A DNA stretch of 64,000 nucleotides from Acidobacteriota bacterium (GTDB taxonomy: Bacteria; Acidobacteriota; Vicinamibacteria; Marinacidobacterales; Marinacidobacteraceae). Positions 1 through 8,882 of the stretch are shown in pieces (positions within the stretch are counted from its first letter, which is position 1; each line of letters opens with the position of its first letter). The stretch lies in NCBI GenBank assembly GCA_022822745.1, contig JAJEAO010000102.1:20927-84926 (forward strand). The letters run 5' to 3'. The position numbers were made by a program, and so were the translations under genes. The notes below the pieces were generated by a model, which did not search any database, was not told the origin of the DNA, and saw nothing but the letters and a program-made list of their open reading frames with translations.

Positions 1-316
1 TCGCCTGCCACGCCCCGAGCGCCAGCCCGGCGAGGAGGGGCAGCAGCTTGCGCTCCCGCACGACCTGCTTCAGGTCGAGCTTCGCGATCGCCTCCGGATC
101 CATCAGCGCCTCGAACCGGCCCTCGTCCAGCTCGAGAGCGACTCCGTCCGGCCGTTCCGCCGCGATCGTCTCGCGCACCAGGTCGAGCGAATCGGGGGAG
201 ATGTGGGCGGTCCCCACGAGGACGACTTCGCGGGTGTCGGGCCACTCCGGACGCGAAAGCCGCCGGACCAGCCGCGCCCGCTGCGCGGGGGCGGAAGGTT
301 GAGGTTCCGTGGTCAT
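1..316 (-). CDS. TraB/PrgY-family protein, N-terminal part (runs off window)
   Basis: The reverse strand reads from ATG at 316 to the window edge without a stop (about 105 codons). After about 30 residues comes VVLVGTAHISPDS, then a stretch ending VALELDEGRF. The GTAH motif and the acidic ELD/DEGRF segment are the N-terminal signature of the TraB/PrgY/GumN family, predicted membrane-associated hydrolases whose chemistry is poorly known. The C-terminal half, including any membrane segments, lies outside the window. The start sits 24 bases downstream of the PIG-L gene stop on the same strand, so the two may be co-transcribed. Family assignment rests on motifs only. Confidence 0.75.
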   Translation of the reverse strand, partial: MTTEPQPSAPAQRARLVRRLSRPEWPDTREVVLVGTAHISPDSLDLVRETIAAERPDGVALELDEGRFEALMDPEAIAKLDLKQVVRERKLLPLLAGLALGAWQA

Positions 317-340
317 GAGAGCTCGGTCATCGGCGCGCGA

Positions 341-2974
341 TCACTGTGGCGCGCGGCGCGCCGCGATCAGGTTGCCGAGCAGTCGGAAGGCCCCGGGCAC
401 GGCCTCGGGCGCCTGCCGGTGGAGCGCGAGCGCGAAGTAGGTGTACCGCCCCGCACCGACCTCGGCGGTGAGCACCGCGCCCCGCTGCGGAGCCTGTCCC
501 GCATCGTTCATCTCGAACAGCGCGGTGTAGGCCGGGTCCCACGCGCTCCAGAACTTCGAGCCGCGTTGCTCGACCCAGCCCTCGAAGTCAGCCGGCCCGA
601 TCCGGTGCGGCCAGCGCAGCAGCGGATGGTCGGGCGCGAGGATGCGCACCTCGGCCACCTCCTCGGAGACCTCCTCGGCGCTGCGAAGGAGCTCTCCCGG
701 GAAGGGCGCGTGCTCGCCCGGGACCAGCTCGTTCGTGTTGTAGAGCACGACGAGGTGCCCGCCGTCCTGGGCGTAATCGAGGAGGCGACGGCTCGAGCGG
801 ACGACATCGGGCCGGACCGCCCACGCCCGCGTCCCGGTCACGATCGCATCGAAGCCGCCGAAGTCGCCGCCGGCGAGCGCCGCCTCGTCGAGCAGCGTCA
901 CCTCCGCGCCCAGCGCCTCGATCGCAGCCGGGATCTCGTCGCCGGCGCCCACCACGTAGCCGACCCGGAGGCCCGGGGGAAGGGCGAGTTCGGCCGCGGC
1001 GACCTTGAGCTCGGCCGGGCGGATCAGGTAACGCAGCGGCAGGTCGCGGTGGGCGATCCGTCGAACGGAGGCAGCCGGCGCTGGCGGGGAGTCCCCCTCG
1101 GCGACCGTCGCGGAGAGCGCCGTGGTCCCGGCTGGCTGCGCGCCGGGCCGAACCGTGAACCGGAGCGTCTGCTCCTCCCCGGCCCGGTCGAACCGGACGA
1201 CGGCGGACGCCGGCGCCACTTCGACGCCCGCCGGAGCGACGACGGCGATCCGGAACGTCCCCGCCCGGTGGCCGGTCGCGGTGAGCCGCGCCGCGAACGA
1301 TGCATCGGCGGAGTCCGCCGGGAAGGCGGCGAACCCGGGCTCGAACGCCACCGACAGCGGCGGCAGGATCTCGAGCTCGCGGCGCTCGGAGCCGTAGGGC
1401 AGGTTCGGCTCGAACCGGGTCACCGGTACGGTGTGGGCGACACCGATCCACTCGCCGCTCGTCCCCACCGGGATCTCGAACGTCACGGTGGCGGTCGCCG
1501 CCGGGGGCGGGGCGGCGAGTGTCGCATCCCCCTCGACCCGGAAGCGGCTCTCCCCGAGCCCGGAACGGGTGAGGTGCGGCGAGTGCGTCGGCGCGTTCTC
1601 GTCCAGCCGCACCCGGAACCGGGTGGCGAGCATCCGGTCTGCCGTTTCGGTCGTTCCGGGCGCCGGCTCGACCTCGCCCGACAGCTCGAGATCCACTTCG
1701 AGGAGCCGGACGCCTCCAGCGGCCTCCGCGCGCACCCGGACCTCGAAGGCCTGTCCCGGAGTCGCCGCGCCGAACGCCGGGGGCGGCGCGAACGGAGACC
1801 GGGGCGGGGCCTCGCCGGCGCGCTCCGGCTCCGCCACCGCGTCGAGACGGACCCCGGCAGCCGCCCGGATCGCGGCGAGGAGCTGTGATTCCTTCCGCTC
1901 CAGCTCGAACCGGACATCGAAGAACCCCGAGGGGGAGCGCTGCGAGAGCAGCCCCCGCAGTTCGGCCAGCGCCTCTCCGAGAATCGGCAGGACCGCGTCC
2001 GGCGCCATCCAGTCGAACCCGTCCCGGGCGGCGGCGAACCGGTCGTCGAGCCGGTTCAGGACTTCGGCCAGCCGGACGGGGACGACCGCGCCGAACCGGT
2101 TGGAGAGCGAGGCGCGCTCCGGCGAGAGCAGCGAGATCAGGTCGGCATCCTCCGGCTCGTCCGCGCGGATCAGGCGCGCCGGACCGCGCCCCGCGGTCTC
2201 TCGAACCACGCCCCGGGTCTGGGAGCGCTGGTAGCCGAGGCCGATCGCCGCGAGCTCCGCGAACGAGCCCGGCAGCCACGGCCTGGCGCCGCCGAGATCC
2301 ACCTCGGTCGCCCCCGCCTCGTCGCGGGCGCGGTGGAAGAAGGCCGACGGAAGGTAGGCGCGGCGGCCTTCCCGCGGCGGAAAGGCCATCAGGTCGGGCG
2401 CGGCATCGAACGCCCTTTTCGACAGCCGGCCGGCGAACTGGTGCTGACCGTGACCGTCGCGCGAATCCCCGGTGAACCGGGCCAGGATCACCATCGGGCG
2501 CTCCCGCCGGACGACCTCCACGACATCGGCGAGAGCTTCGTCCTCATCCCAGGCGCGCAGCGCCTCGTCGAGGTTCTTCGAGTAGCCGTAGTCGGCGAGC
2601 GGCGTGAAGTAGATCCGGTCGAGCCCGTACCAGGCGCCCGCGACCTCGAGTTCGGCGGCGCGGATCACGCCGAGCGCATCGAAGAGCTCGGGGCCGATCG
2701 CGTTTGCGCCCGCCTCGCCCCGGGTCAGGCTGAGGAGCGCGGTCCGGACGCCGTGACCTCGACCCAGCAGCGTGAGGAGCGCCCCGTTCTCGTCATCGGG
2801 GTGCGCCGTGATCTCGAGCACCGAGCCGGTGGTCCGGAGCTTCTGGATCCAGCCCCACGCCTCCGCGGCGCGGGAGAGGCGGGGCCCCATCGGCCCGGCG
2901 CCCGCAACGGACGCCGCGAACGCTGCGCCGACGGCGAAGAACGCGATCCGCCCCCGGATGGCCTGACTCGACAT
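341..2974 (-). CDS. PIG-L (LmbE-like) deacetylase family protein with long C-terminal extension
   Basis: About 877 residues. The start at 2974 is chosen because it begins a signal peptide (MSSQAIRGRIAFFAVGAAFA...), while the open frame further upstream reads as non-coding. The N-terminal domain carries the zinc-binding AHPDDE motif at residues 57-62, followed by SLTRGEAG and a later HGQHQFAG, all typical of PIG-L/LmbE N-deacetylases acting on sugar or amide substrates. The middle third is rich in beta-strand-like sequence, and the last about 250 residues resemble a glutamine-amidotransferase-like fold (GLRVGYVVGAGDEIP, HLVVLYNTNEL). This long architecture differs from small MshB-type enzymes and is usually secreted. 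Substrate unknown. It is probably followed by the TraB-type gene 24 bases downstream. Confidence 0.85.
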   Translation of the reverse strand: MSSQAIRGRIAFFAVGAAFAASVAGAGPMGPRLSRAAEAWGWIQKLRTTGSVLEITAHPDDENGALLTLLGRGHGVRTALLSLTRGEAGANAIGPELFDALGVIRAAELEVAGAWYGLDRIYFTPLADYGYSKNLDEALRAWDEDEALADVVEVVRRERPMVILARFTGDSRDGHGQHQFAGRLSKRAFDAAPDLMAFPPREGRRAYLPSAFFHRARDEAGATEVDLGGARPWLPGSFAELAAIGLGYQRSQTRGVVRETAGRGPARLIRADEPEDADLISLLSPERASLSNRFGAVVPVRLAEVLNRLDDRFAAARDGFDWMAPDAVLPILGEALAELRGLLSQRSPSGFFDVRFELERKESQLLAAIRAAAGVRLDAVAEPERAGEAPPRSPFAPPPAFGAATPGQAFEVRVRAEAAGGVRLLEVDLELSGEVEPAPGTTETADRMLATRFRVRLDENAPTHSPHLTRSGLGESRFRVEGDATLAAPPPAATATVTFEIPVGTSGEWIGVAHTVPVTRFEPNLPYGSERRELEILPPLSVAFEPGFAAFPADSADASFAARLTATGHRAGTFRIAVVAPAGVEVAPASAVVRFDRAGEEQTLRFTVRPGAQPAGTTALSATVAEGDSPPAPAASVRRIAHRDLPLRYLIRPAELKVAAAELALPPGLRVGYVVGAGDEIPAAIEALGAEVTLLDEAALAGGDFGGFDAIVTGTRAWAVRPDVVRSSRRLLDYAQDGGHLVVLYNTNELVPGEHAPFPGELLRSAEEVSEEVAEVRILAPDHPLLRWPHRIGPADFEGWVEQRGSKFWSAWDPAYTALFEMNDAGQAPQRGAVLTAEVGAGRYTYFALALHRQAPEAVPGAFRLLGNLIAARRAPQ

Positions 2975-3205
2975 GGCGCGAGAGTGTAGGGACCGAGGGG
3001 ATTTCCAGTCCCTGGCGAGCCGCCGCGTCCCGGGATCGGGGAGGCATTCCCGACGAACGCCGGGATCCTCGACGTGACGACCACGCGGCCACGCGACGCT
3101 GAACCGCGCCAGACCCACGCTCTTGTGCGTCGTCCCTCCAGATTCGGCCCCTTCCCGGGGTCACGCCACCGGGAACGCCTCCCCGGCCCCGTCAGACCGG
3201 CGCAG

Positions 3206-3457
3206 GAGAATGCGGAGTGCGATCTGGTGATCGAGGCGCCTCCCCGCGGGGCGTGGGCCATCGAGGTCAAGCGCTCCACCGCCCCGCGCCTCGCCCGCGG
3301 CTTCCACCACGCCTGCGAGGACATTCGTCCGGCGAAGCGGTACGTGGTGCATCCCGGCGAAGATCGCTTCAGGCTCGCGAACGGAGTCGAAGCGATTTCG
3401 CTTCCGGAGCTCATGCGCGAGCTCGCGGCGCTGGACAGGGAGGGGGCCGCCCGCTGA
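3206..3457 (+). pseudogene. C-terminal remnant of an AAA/DUF4143-type ATPase
   Basis: An open frame here ends in about 80 residues resembling the C-terminal nuclease-like domain of DUF4143 ATPases: ECDLVI at about residue 49 of the frame, then WAIEVKRS, RGFHHACEDI, KRYVVHPGE and NGVEAISLPELM. The D...E-V-K arrangement matches the restriction-endonuclease-like fold of that domain. No AAA ATPase domain lies upstream, and the preceding part of the frame (3074-3205) overlaps the PIG-L upstream region and reads as random Arg/Pro-rich sequence. I therefore regard it as the 3' remnant of a deleted gene. It ends 18 bases before the convergent amidohydrolase stop. Confidence 0.6.
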
Positions 3458-3475
3458 ACGACGGCGACCGCGCGA

Positions 3476-4543
3476 TCAGGATCCCGGCGCCGAGGCTCCC
3501 GGATCCTCCTGCTCCCAGGCCCGCACCCGGCGGCGAGCGGCGTCGAAGAGCCTCTCGTAGTTCCGGAGGCGCACCCGTTCGCTGGTCGCGGGGGAGATGC
3601 GGTCGAGAAGCGGCCGCCACGCCTCGAAGTTGGCGAGGTAGGCCTCCTCGGTGGCGGGCACGACCGTGTCGGAACCGAGGACGAACCGGTCAGGCCATCG
3701 TTCCAGCAGGTCCGCCCAGGCCGCGAGCCGTTCCTCCGGGGCGACGAGCTGCTCGGCCACCACATCCCAGGACAGGTCGAAGTGGAGATGCACCAGGTCC
3801 GGATCCTCGAGCAGATCCTCGATCAGTCCGGCATAGCCCGGAGTCGGCTCCACGAACCGGCCGAGCCCGGCGTGCGCCCACAGCACCGTCGCCCCCGGAT
3901 GTCGGCGCAGCAGTTCGGCCAGCGGGTCGAAATGGGCCGGGCGGTCCCCCGGACGCGGCAGGATCACGTCGGCGTCCGAATGGAGCATCACGACCAGCCC
4001 GGTCTCGGCCGCGAAATCGAGGATCCGCTCCAGCGCCGGGTTCCGGAGGCTCGCGTTGTGGCCGACGGTCTTGGAGGAGACGACCTCCTTGTGGATGGAG
4101 AACTCGCCGATGCCGGTGAAGACCCCCGGATAGAGCCGCAACACCCGTCGGATGTGGTCCACTGCATACATGTCGGTGGGATTGAACCCGGTGATCATCG
4201 GGTCCACGCGATCCCGCTCCGCGGCGGGCAGCGCGCGGACCATCGCCGCAAGCGCGGCGTCCACGAAGGAGTAGTAGTAGAGCGAGGCGTCGGACCGAAG
4301 GTAGTAGTCCGGGGCGCGTTCGCCGGACACGAAGGCGTCCCATTTCTGCTGGAGCGGAATCCCCATGAGCGCCACGCGGCCGACCCCGTCACCGAGCACT
4401 TCGAGGAGCTCGAGGGGCGAGATCTCGCGCTGGATGTAGTCGGTCGTGTGGAAGTGGCCGTCGTGGAAGCGCGGACCCGTCTGGGACGCCGCGACGACCG
4501 GCGCAAGCAGGGCGGCGAGCGCCATGGGAAGGAGGCGTGGCAT
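3476..4543 (-). CDS. Secreted amidohydrolase (amidohydrolase_2-like TIM barrel)
   Basis: 355 residues from ATG 4543, which begins a signal peptide (MPRLLPMALAALLAPVVAAS). The mature protein starts with DGHFHTTDY, giving the N-terminal HxH metal pair at H30/H32. Later come VVMLHSDADVI, LWAHAGLGR and FVLGSDTVV, which occupy the usual positions of the remaining histidines and the catalytic aspartate in amidohydrolase_2 metal-dependent hydrolases. Substrate unknown; relatives act on amides, lactones or decarboxylate aromatic acids. It is divergent from the PfkB gene (start codons 45 bases apart), so a promoter for both probably lies at 4544-4588. The open frame extends much further upstream but overlaps the kinase antisense, so that extension was rejected. 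Confidence 0.75.
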   Translation of the reverse strand: MPRLLPMALAALLAPVVAASQTGPRFHDGHFHTTDYIQREISPLELLEVLGDGVGRVALMGIPLQQKWDAFVSGERAPDYYLRSDASLYYYSFVDAALAAMVRALPAAERDRVDPMITGFNPTDMYAVDHIRRVLRLYPGVFTGIGEFSIHKEVVSSKTVGHNASLRNPALERILDFAAETGLVVMLHSDADVILPRPGDRPAHFDPLAELLRRHPGATVLWAHAGLGRFVEPTPGYAGLIEDLLEDPDLVHLHFDLSWDVVAEQLVAPEERLAAWADLLERWPDRFVLGSDTVVPATEEAYLANFEAWRPLLDRISPATSERVRLRNYERLFDAARRRVRAWEQEDPGASAPGS

Positions 4544-4588
4544 GCCCGGGAGAGTAATGCGCCGGGATGCGGATAGCCTCCGCGTTCC

Positions 4589-5524
4589 ATGGGTTCTGTC
4601 CGCCCGGACTCCCGGCGCCACCTGCTGGTCGCCGGAGAATCGTTCGAGGATCTCATCTTCGCCGGACTGCCCCGCCTTCCCCGGCCCGGCGAGGAGGTCC
4701 GGACGAGGAAGTACAAGCGGACCTGGGGCGGGGGCGCGCTGATCGCGGCCGCGTGGGCGCGCCTCGAGGGCGCCGCGGTCGAGCTGTGGTCCGCGCTCCC
4801 TCCCCGAATCACGACGATCCTCCGCAACGAGGGCATCCGCCTCGTGAACGTGCGGCGGCGCGGGGAGCCCCACGCGATCACCGCCTGCCTCTCCTTCGGG
4901 GCGGAACGGAGCTTCGCGACCTTCGAGGGCCCGAACCCCGTCCTCGAAGAGCGCTTCTTCAAGCGCATGCGGCAGCGGGAGGGACTCGACGCCGGGGCGG
5001 CTCTCTTCGCGTTCCGGCCGCGAGTCTGCAACTGGTGGAAGCGCTGGCCCGAGATCGCCGCAACGGGGCAGCACATGCGCCTGCCCGAGGTGTTCTGGGA
5101 CTTCGGCTACGACGAAAGGCTCCCGCGGACGGACCATTTCGACGGGTTGCTGCGGAAGGCCACCGGCGTCTTCGTGAATGCGCAGGAGGCGCGCCTCTAC
5201 AACGGGCGGCAACGCCTCCTCGACCGGGCGGCGGAGGCCGGGACGCTGGTCGTGGTGAAGCTGGGCGCCGACGGAGCGATGATCCACGGACGACCCGAGA
5301 CCCTGGTCCCGGCCCCGATCCCGCTCCACGGTGTGCAGGACACGACCGGCGCCGGCGACGCCTTCGCGGCCGGATTCCTCGCCTGTCGGCTGCGCGGCGG
5401 CGCGCTCGAGGAGCAGCTCGCCGCCGGCAACGCCTGCGGCGCGGAGTCGGTCTCCCGTCTCGGCGGCCTGCCGAAACGGCCCTGGCGACCCCCGGCCGAG
5501 GACCCGGGGAGAGGCGCCTCCTGA
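4589..5524 (+). CDS. PfkB-family sugar kinase
   Basis: 311 residues. PfkB (ribokinase-like) kinases phosphorylate sugars or nucleosides using ATP. Evidence is the C-terminal signature DTTGAGDAFAAGF (GAGD at 254-257, with D257 the expected catalytic base) and the N-terminal glycine-rich RTWGGGALIAAAWARL, equivalent to the first PfkB signature that binds substrate. LVVVKLGADGAMI is the usual strand before the ATP site. It overlaps the following GH4 glycosidase gene by 4 bases. This suggests a two-enzyme sugar-catabolic unit: the glycosidase releases or isomerises a phosphosugar and the kinase phosphorylates a sugar. The true substrate cannot be read from sequence. Confidence 0.85.
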   Translation: MGSVRPDSRRHLLVAGESFEDLIFAGLPRLPRPGEEVRTRKYKRTWGGGALIAAAWARLEGAAVELWSALPPRITTILRNEGIRLVNVRRRGEPHAITACLSFGAERSFATFEGPNPVLEERFFKRMRQREGLDAGAALFAFRPRVCNWWKRWPEIAATGQHMRLPEVFWDFGYDERLPRTDHFDGLLRKATGVFVNAQEARLYNGRQRLLDRAAEAGTLVVVKLGADGAMIHGRPETLVPAPIPLHGVQDTTGAGDAFAAGFLACRLRGGALEEQLAAGNACGAESVSRLGGLPKRPWRPPAEDPGRGAS

Positions 5525-6849
5525 AGATCTCGGTTCTCGGGGGCGGCGGGCTGCGGACGCCTCTGCTCGCTCCCGCGCTCGCTGCGCGGGCGGGAGCAGC
5601 GGAGCTGGCGCTCTTCGATCCGGACCGGCGGCGGCTGGAGCGGATCGCCGCCGTGGCCCGGGCCGCCGCGCCCCGGCTCTCGATCTCCGAAACCGGGAGC
5701 GCCGCCGAGGCCGTTCGCGGGAGTCGGTTCGTCATCGCCGCGATCCGCGCCGGCGGACAGGAGGCGCGCGGCGCGGACGAGCGGACCTGCATGGAGGCGG
5801 GCGCCCTCGGCCAGGAGACAGTCGGGGCGGCGGGCGCGGCGCTCGCCTTTCGCAACGTCCCGGCGATGGTGAAGCTCGCCCGGGTCGTGGAGCGGGAGGC
5901 GCCGGAGGCATGCCTCGTGAACTACACGAACCCGGTGGGCATGGTGTGCGATGCGCTCGCGCAGGAGAGCGCGGTGGACGGGGTCGGGATCTGCGACACC
6001 CCCGCGGAGCTCGCCGAGCGCGCCGCGTCGCTGCTCTACCTCGACCCGGAAGCCGTGGTCCCCGGTTGGTCCGGCGTGAACCACTGCGGCTGGCTCACCG
6101 GCCTCTACGAGAGGGAGCGGGATCCCGACGACCCCTTCCCTCCGGTGGACCACCTGCCGGACCTCTTCCGCGACCCGGAGCGCCCGCGCCGCCTCCACCG
6201 CGGCGACCTGTTCCCGGTGGAGGCCATGGTCCCGGCGGTCCCGTCGGAGTACGTCTTCTTCCACGGCTGGCCGGAGCGGGCCCTCGAGCGAATGCGCGGC
6301 GCCGCGGCCACGCGCGGCGAAGCGATCCTCGCGATGGAAGCGCGCCTCTTCGCCGGTCTCGACGCGGCCGAAACCCCCGCCGGGAAACTGTCCGCCTACC
6401 GGAGCGTCCTCGCCGAGCGGGACGCCACCTACATGCAGGTCGAAGGCGGCGAAGGCGGCAGCGACCACCGGCCGCCGCCCGGACTCTCGGGCTACGACCG
6501 GATCGGCCTCGAGGTGATCCGCGCTCGGCTCGGCATCGAGCCCCGGACCATCGTGGTGAATGTCCCGAACCGCACCTCCGCGGGAGGACCGGCTGTTCCC
6601 GAGCTCCCGGTCACGGACATCGTGGAGACCCCGGCGGAGATGGATGCGGGGGGTGTCCGTCCCCTCCCCCAGCGCCCCCTCCCCCGGGACGCGGGGCGGC
6701 TCCTCCGCCGGGTGCGCGCGGCCGAACGCGAGATCGCGAAGGCGGCGCTCACCGGGGACGCGGGAGCTGCCGCGGCGGCGCTCCGCGAACACCCCGCCGG
6801 GGGTCCGGCCGCCGCCGAGGTGTTCCCCCGACTCCGACTCAGCGGCTGA
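5521..6849 (+). CDS. Family 4 glycoside hydrolase (6-phospho-alpha/beta-glucosidase type)
   Basis: About 442 residues. GH4 enzymes cleave (often phosphorylated) glycosides by an NAD+- and Mn2+-dependent redox mechanism. Recognised motifs are the N-terminal nucleotide-binding KISVLGGGGLRTP, RAGGQEARGADE, the family signature NYTNPVGMVCDAL, GICDTP, GVNHCGWLTGL and the C-terminal VVNVPNR. The cysteine in GICDTP and the histidine in GVNHCGW sit where GH4 metal ligands occur. No ATG, GTG or TTG is available near the conserved N terminus. The best start is CTG 5521, which overlaps the kinase TGA and lies just after a purine-rich GGGGAGAGG, implying translational coupling. An alternative is a start further upstream inside the kinase frame, which I consider unlikely. 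Confidence 0.8.
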   Translation: MKISVLGGGGLRTPLLAPALAARAGAAELALFDPDRRRLERIAAVARAAAPRLSISETGSAAEAVRGSRFVIAAIRAGGQEARGADERTCMEAGALGQETVGAAGAALAFRNVPAMVKLARVVEREAPEACLVNYTNPVGMVCDALAQESAVDGVGICDTPAELAERAASLLYLDPEAVVPGWSGVNHCGWLTGLYERERDPDDPFPPVDHLPDLFRDPERPRRLHRGDLFPVEAMVPAVPSEYVFFHGWPERALERMRGAAATRGEAILAMEARLFAGLDAAETPAGKLSAYRSVLAERDATYMQVEGGEGGSDHRPPPGLSGYDRIGLEVIRARLGIEPRTIVVNVPNRTSAGGPAVPELPVTDIVETPAEMDAGGVRPLPQRPLPRDAGRLLRRVRAAEREIAKAALTGDAGAAAAALREHPAGGPAAAEVFPRLRLSG

Positions 6850-6854
6850 CGCCC

Positions 6855-6887
6855 GACCGGGGCGGCGCGACCCGCCGCCGCCCGGTC
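6855..6887 (+). terminator. GC-rich hairpin after the GH4 gene
   Basis: Arms GACCGGG (6855-6861) and CCCGGTC (6881-6887) pair perfectly. An inner GCGGCG/CGCCGC stem extends them, with a two-base bulge. It begins 5 bases after the GH4 stop codon. There is no U tract, so it may be a Rho-aided or transcript-stabilising hairpin rather than a classical intrinsic terminator. Confidence 0.35.
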
Positions 6888-6903
6888 CTCCCGCCTCTGC
6901 CGG

Positions 6904-7062
6904 CGCTCCATCCCCCGGCCCGGCACGGAGCGCCCCTCTATGGAGACCGGCACCGCAATGGAACCCGCCTGTGGCCGCGAATTGCCACTCTGGAGAGTGG
7001 CGCTCCATACTGCCGGCGCGCCGGGGCAGTTCTCCCGGTGGGGCTCTCGCCCGGCGCGCAAC
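6904..7062. repeat. Dispersed hairpin-bearing repeat element, single copy
   Basis: Non-coding gap between the GH4 gene and the convergent AAA-ATPase-like gene. It contains the perfect 8-2-8 inverted repeat GCCACTCTGGAGAGTGGC (6984-7001), followed by GCTCCATA, CCGGCGCGCCGGG and GTTCTCCCGGTGGGG. The same ordered blocks occur in the array at 51231-52020, where the hairpin is GCCGCTCTGGAGAGCGGC. One base pair differs by a compensatory change. It is probably a lone copy of the same repeat family. Outer limits are approximate. Confidence 0.6.
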
Positions 7063-7072
7063 CTCCCGGCAG

Positions 7073-8638
7073 TCAGGAACGCTCGGCCCGGACGGCGAGC
7101 AGGTTGCGCTCGCTGCGGCCGAACACGGCGCCGACCAGGTGGATCGGCTCGCCGCGGCTGCGGTACTTCTCGGCGTAACCCCGGTCCCGGATCTGCCTCA
7201 TCGCCCGCGCCATGGCCATGTCCGCGTCCTCCCCGTCCTCCGCCATCTTGAACTCGAAGACGAACACCTGTCCCGCGTGGAGCAACACCATGTCGGCCCG
7301 CCCGCGATGCGAGGTCTCCTCCACGCGAACCTCCAGGCCGATCGCCTGGAAGCAGGCGTAGAGCATCCCGGCGTACCACGCCTCGTAGCGGGCCAGCTCC
7401 GGACGGCTCTGCCACTGACAGGGCACTCCGGCGAAGAAGCTCTGCAGTCGATCCGCGAAGCCGCCGAAGTCGTTCTCCGCCAGCATCCGGCACAGCACCC
7501 GACCGTCGCTCGAACCATCCGCACGGCCAGCGCTGACGTGCTGCAACAGACTGTTGTTCAGGCTGTAGCGAACCTCCAGGTTCGGGTAATCGAGCCGGAA
7601 CAGAGTCTGCGGTCCGAACCTCTCTTCGGCCGCGATCGTGAGGTAGCCGGTCTGGAACAGCAGGGCGTCCGTCCGCATGTCGTCCACATCGAAATTCGAG
7701 AGCAAGTCCGCATCCGAGACGCGGTTCTCGAGGTCCAGCGTGTTCATGCGCCGATCCATCATCAGCGGGAACACGAAGCTGGGGGAACCCGTCCGGTACC
7801 AGTAGGGCTGGAGCTCCCGGCTGTCAAAGTGGAGCAGGATATCGAAGGGGTTGTATACCTTCTCTCGACCGCGCCAGTGGTAGCCGATGTACCAGCGCCG
7901 GATCTCGTCCCGGTCGAGACCGGGCAACTCGGCCTCGAAGGTCTCGTCGAGGTCTCCGTCCGTGTAGCCGCAGAGCGTGGCGTAACTGGGATCGAGACTG
8001 ATGTCCCACAGGTTGTTCAGGCCCGAGAACAGGCTCACCTTCGAGAACATGCTGATCCCGGTCAAGAACACGAAGCGGACATGCCGAGCGGCCCCCTTGA
8101 TGACGCCGTAGAAACCCCGCAGAGCGTCCCGATGCGCCTTGGCCAGCTCCGGATCCTCGAGGGTGTCCAGGATCGGCTTGTCGTATTCATCCACGAGGAC
8201 GACAACCTGTTTTCCAGTGCTTCGATGCATCTTCTCCAACAAGCCTCGCAGTCGCGCGGCCCCCTTCGAGGAAGACGAGTGTGCCCCAAGACCTGCCCCC
8301 CGCTCGATGGTCTCCAGTTGACTGCGGATGTCCTCCTCGAGGTGTCCCGATCTCGTGTACTCCCCGTCGAAGCCCAGGCGCAGGACCGGCCAGGAGTCGT
8401 CCCAGTTCCAGCGCTCGTGGATGGCGAGCCCTCGGAAGAGCGGCTCGTTCCCGGCGAACAGCTCGTGGAGCGTGTCGAGCAGGAGGCTCTTGCCGAAGCG
8501 GCGGGGACGAGACAGGAAGTAGTAGCGGCCCCGACTCACGAGCTGGTGGATCAAGGCCGTCTTGTCCACGTAGTAGTAGCCCTCCTCCCGAATCGTGCGG
8601 AACGACTGGATGCCGATGGGAAGAAGGCGCGAGTGCAT
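7073..8638 (-). CDS. AAA-ATPase-like protein with C-terminal PD-(D/E)XK nuclease domain (copy 1)
   Basis: 521 residues. The N terminus reads LPIGIQSFRTIREEGYYYVDKT, the hallmark of the AAA-ATPase_like (DUF1703-type) family. The P-loop is the family's atypical SRPRRFGKSLLLDTL, and Walker B is VVVLVDEYDKPILD. The C terminus holds a PDDEXK_9-like core: GRADMVLLH, then VFVFEFKM, with the aspartate and E-F-K as expected active-site residues, then GYAEKYRSRGEPIHLVG. Biological role is unknown; the family is often multi-copy and found in accessory regions. A full-length paralogue of identical length lies at 13840-15405. Codon use looks like the chromosome except for a somewhat lower GC middle section. 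Starts at ATG 8638. Confidence 0.85.
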   Translation of the reverse strand: MHSRLLPIGIQSFRTIREEGYYYVDKTALIHQLVSRGRYYFLSRPRRFGKSLLLDTLHELFAGNEPLFRGLAIHERWNWDDSWPVLRLGFDGEYTRSGHLEEDIRSQLETIERGAGLGAHSSSSKGAARLRGLLEKMHRSTGKQVVVLVDEYDKPILDTLEDPELAKAHRDALRGFYGVIKGAARHVRFVFLTGISMFSKVSLFSGLNNLWDISLDPSYATLCGYTDGDLDETFEAELPGLDRDEIRRWYIGYHWRGREKVYNPFDILLHFDSRELQPYWYRTGSPSFVFPLMMDRRMNTLDLENRVSDADLLSNFDVDDMRTDALLFQTGYLTIAAEERFGPQTLFRLDYPNLEVRYSLNNSLLQHVSAGRADGSSDGRVLCRMLAENDFGGFADRLQSFFAGVPCQWQSRPELARYEAWYAGMLYACFQAIGLEVRVEETSHRGRADMVLLHAGQVFVFEFKMAEDGEDADMAMARAMRQIRDRGYAEKYRSRGEPIHLVGAVFGRSERNLLAVRAERS

Positions 8639-8882
8639 GGGGAGGAGACGGTGGAGCCCCGATCATAGCCGGGGCCCTACTTCGTTCGACGGGACGAGCT
8701 GCGCAGATTCAAGCAGGGAGATGGGATCCGGCACAGATGCTCCCGGCTCCGGGTCCCACCCCCTTGTCGGGGCGTCAGGCACTACTCTCCACCACCTCGG
8801 AACCCGATGCTGCCACGCGCAGCGAGACCGATCGAGAATGTGACACATTCTGGAACCTCGCGCCGGTATTCTCCTGCTCATC

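Noticed and set aside
203..1888. 561-codon plus-strand open frame opposite the PIG-L gene
   Set aside because: Arg/Gly/Pro-rich with no motif; antisense shadow of a well-supported gene in GC-rich DNA.
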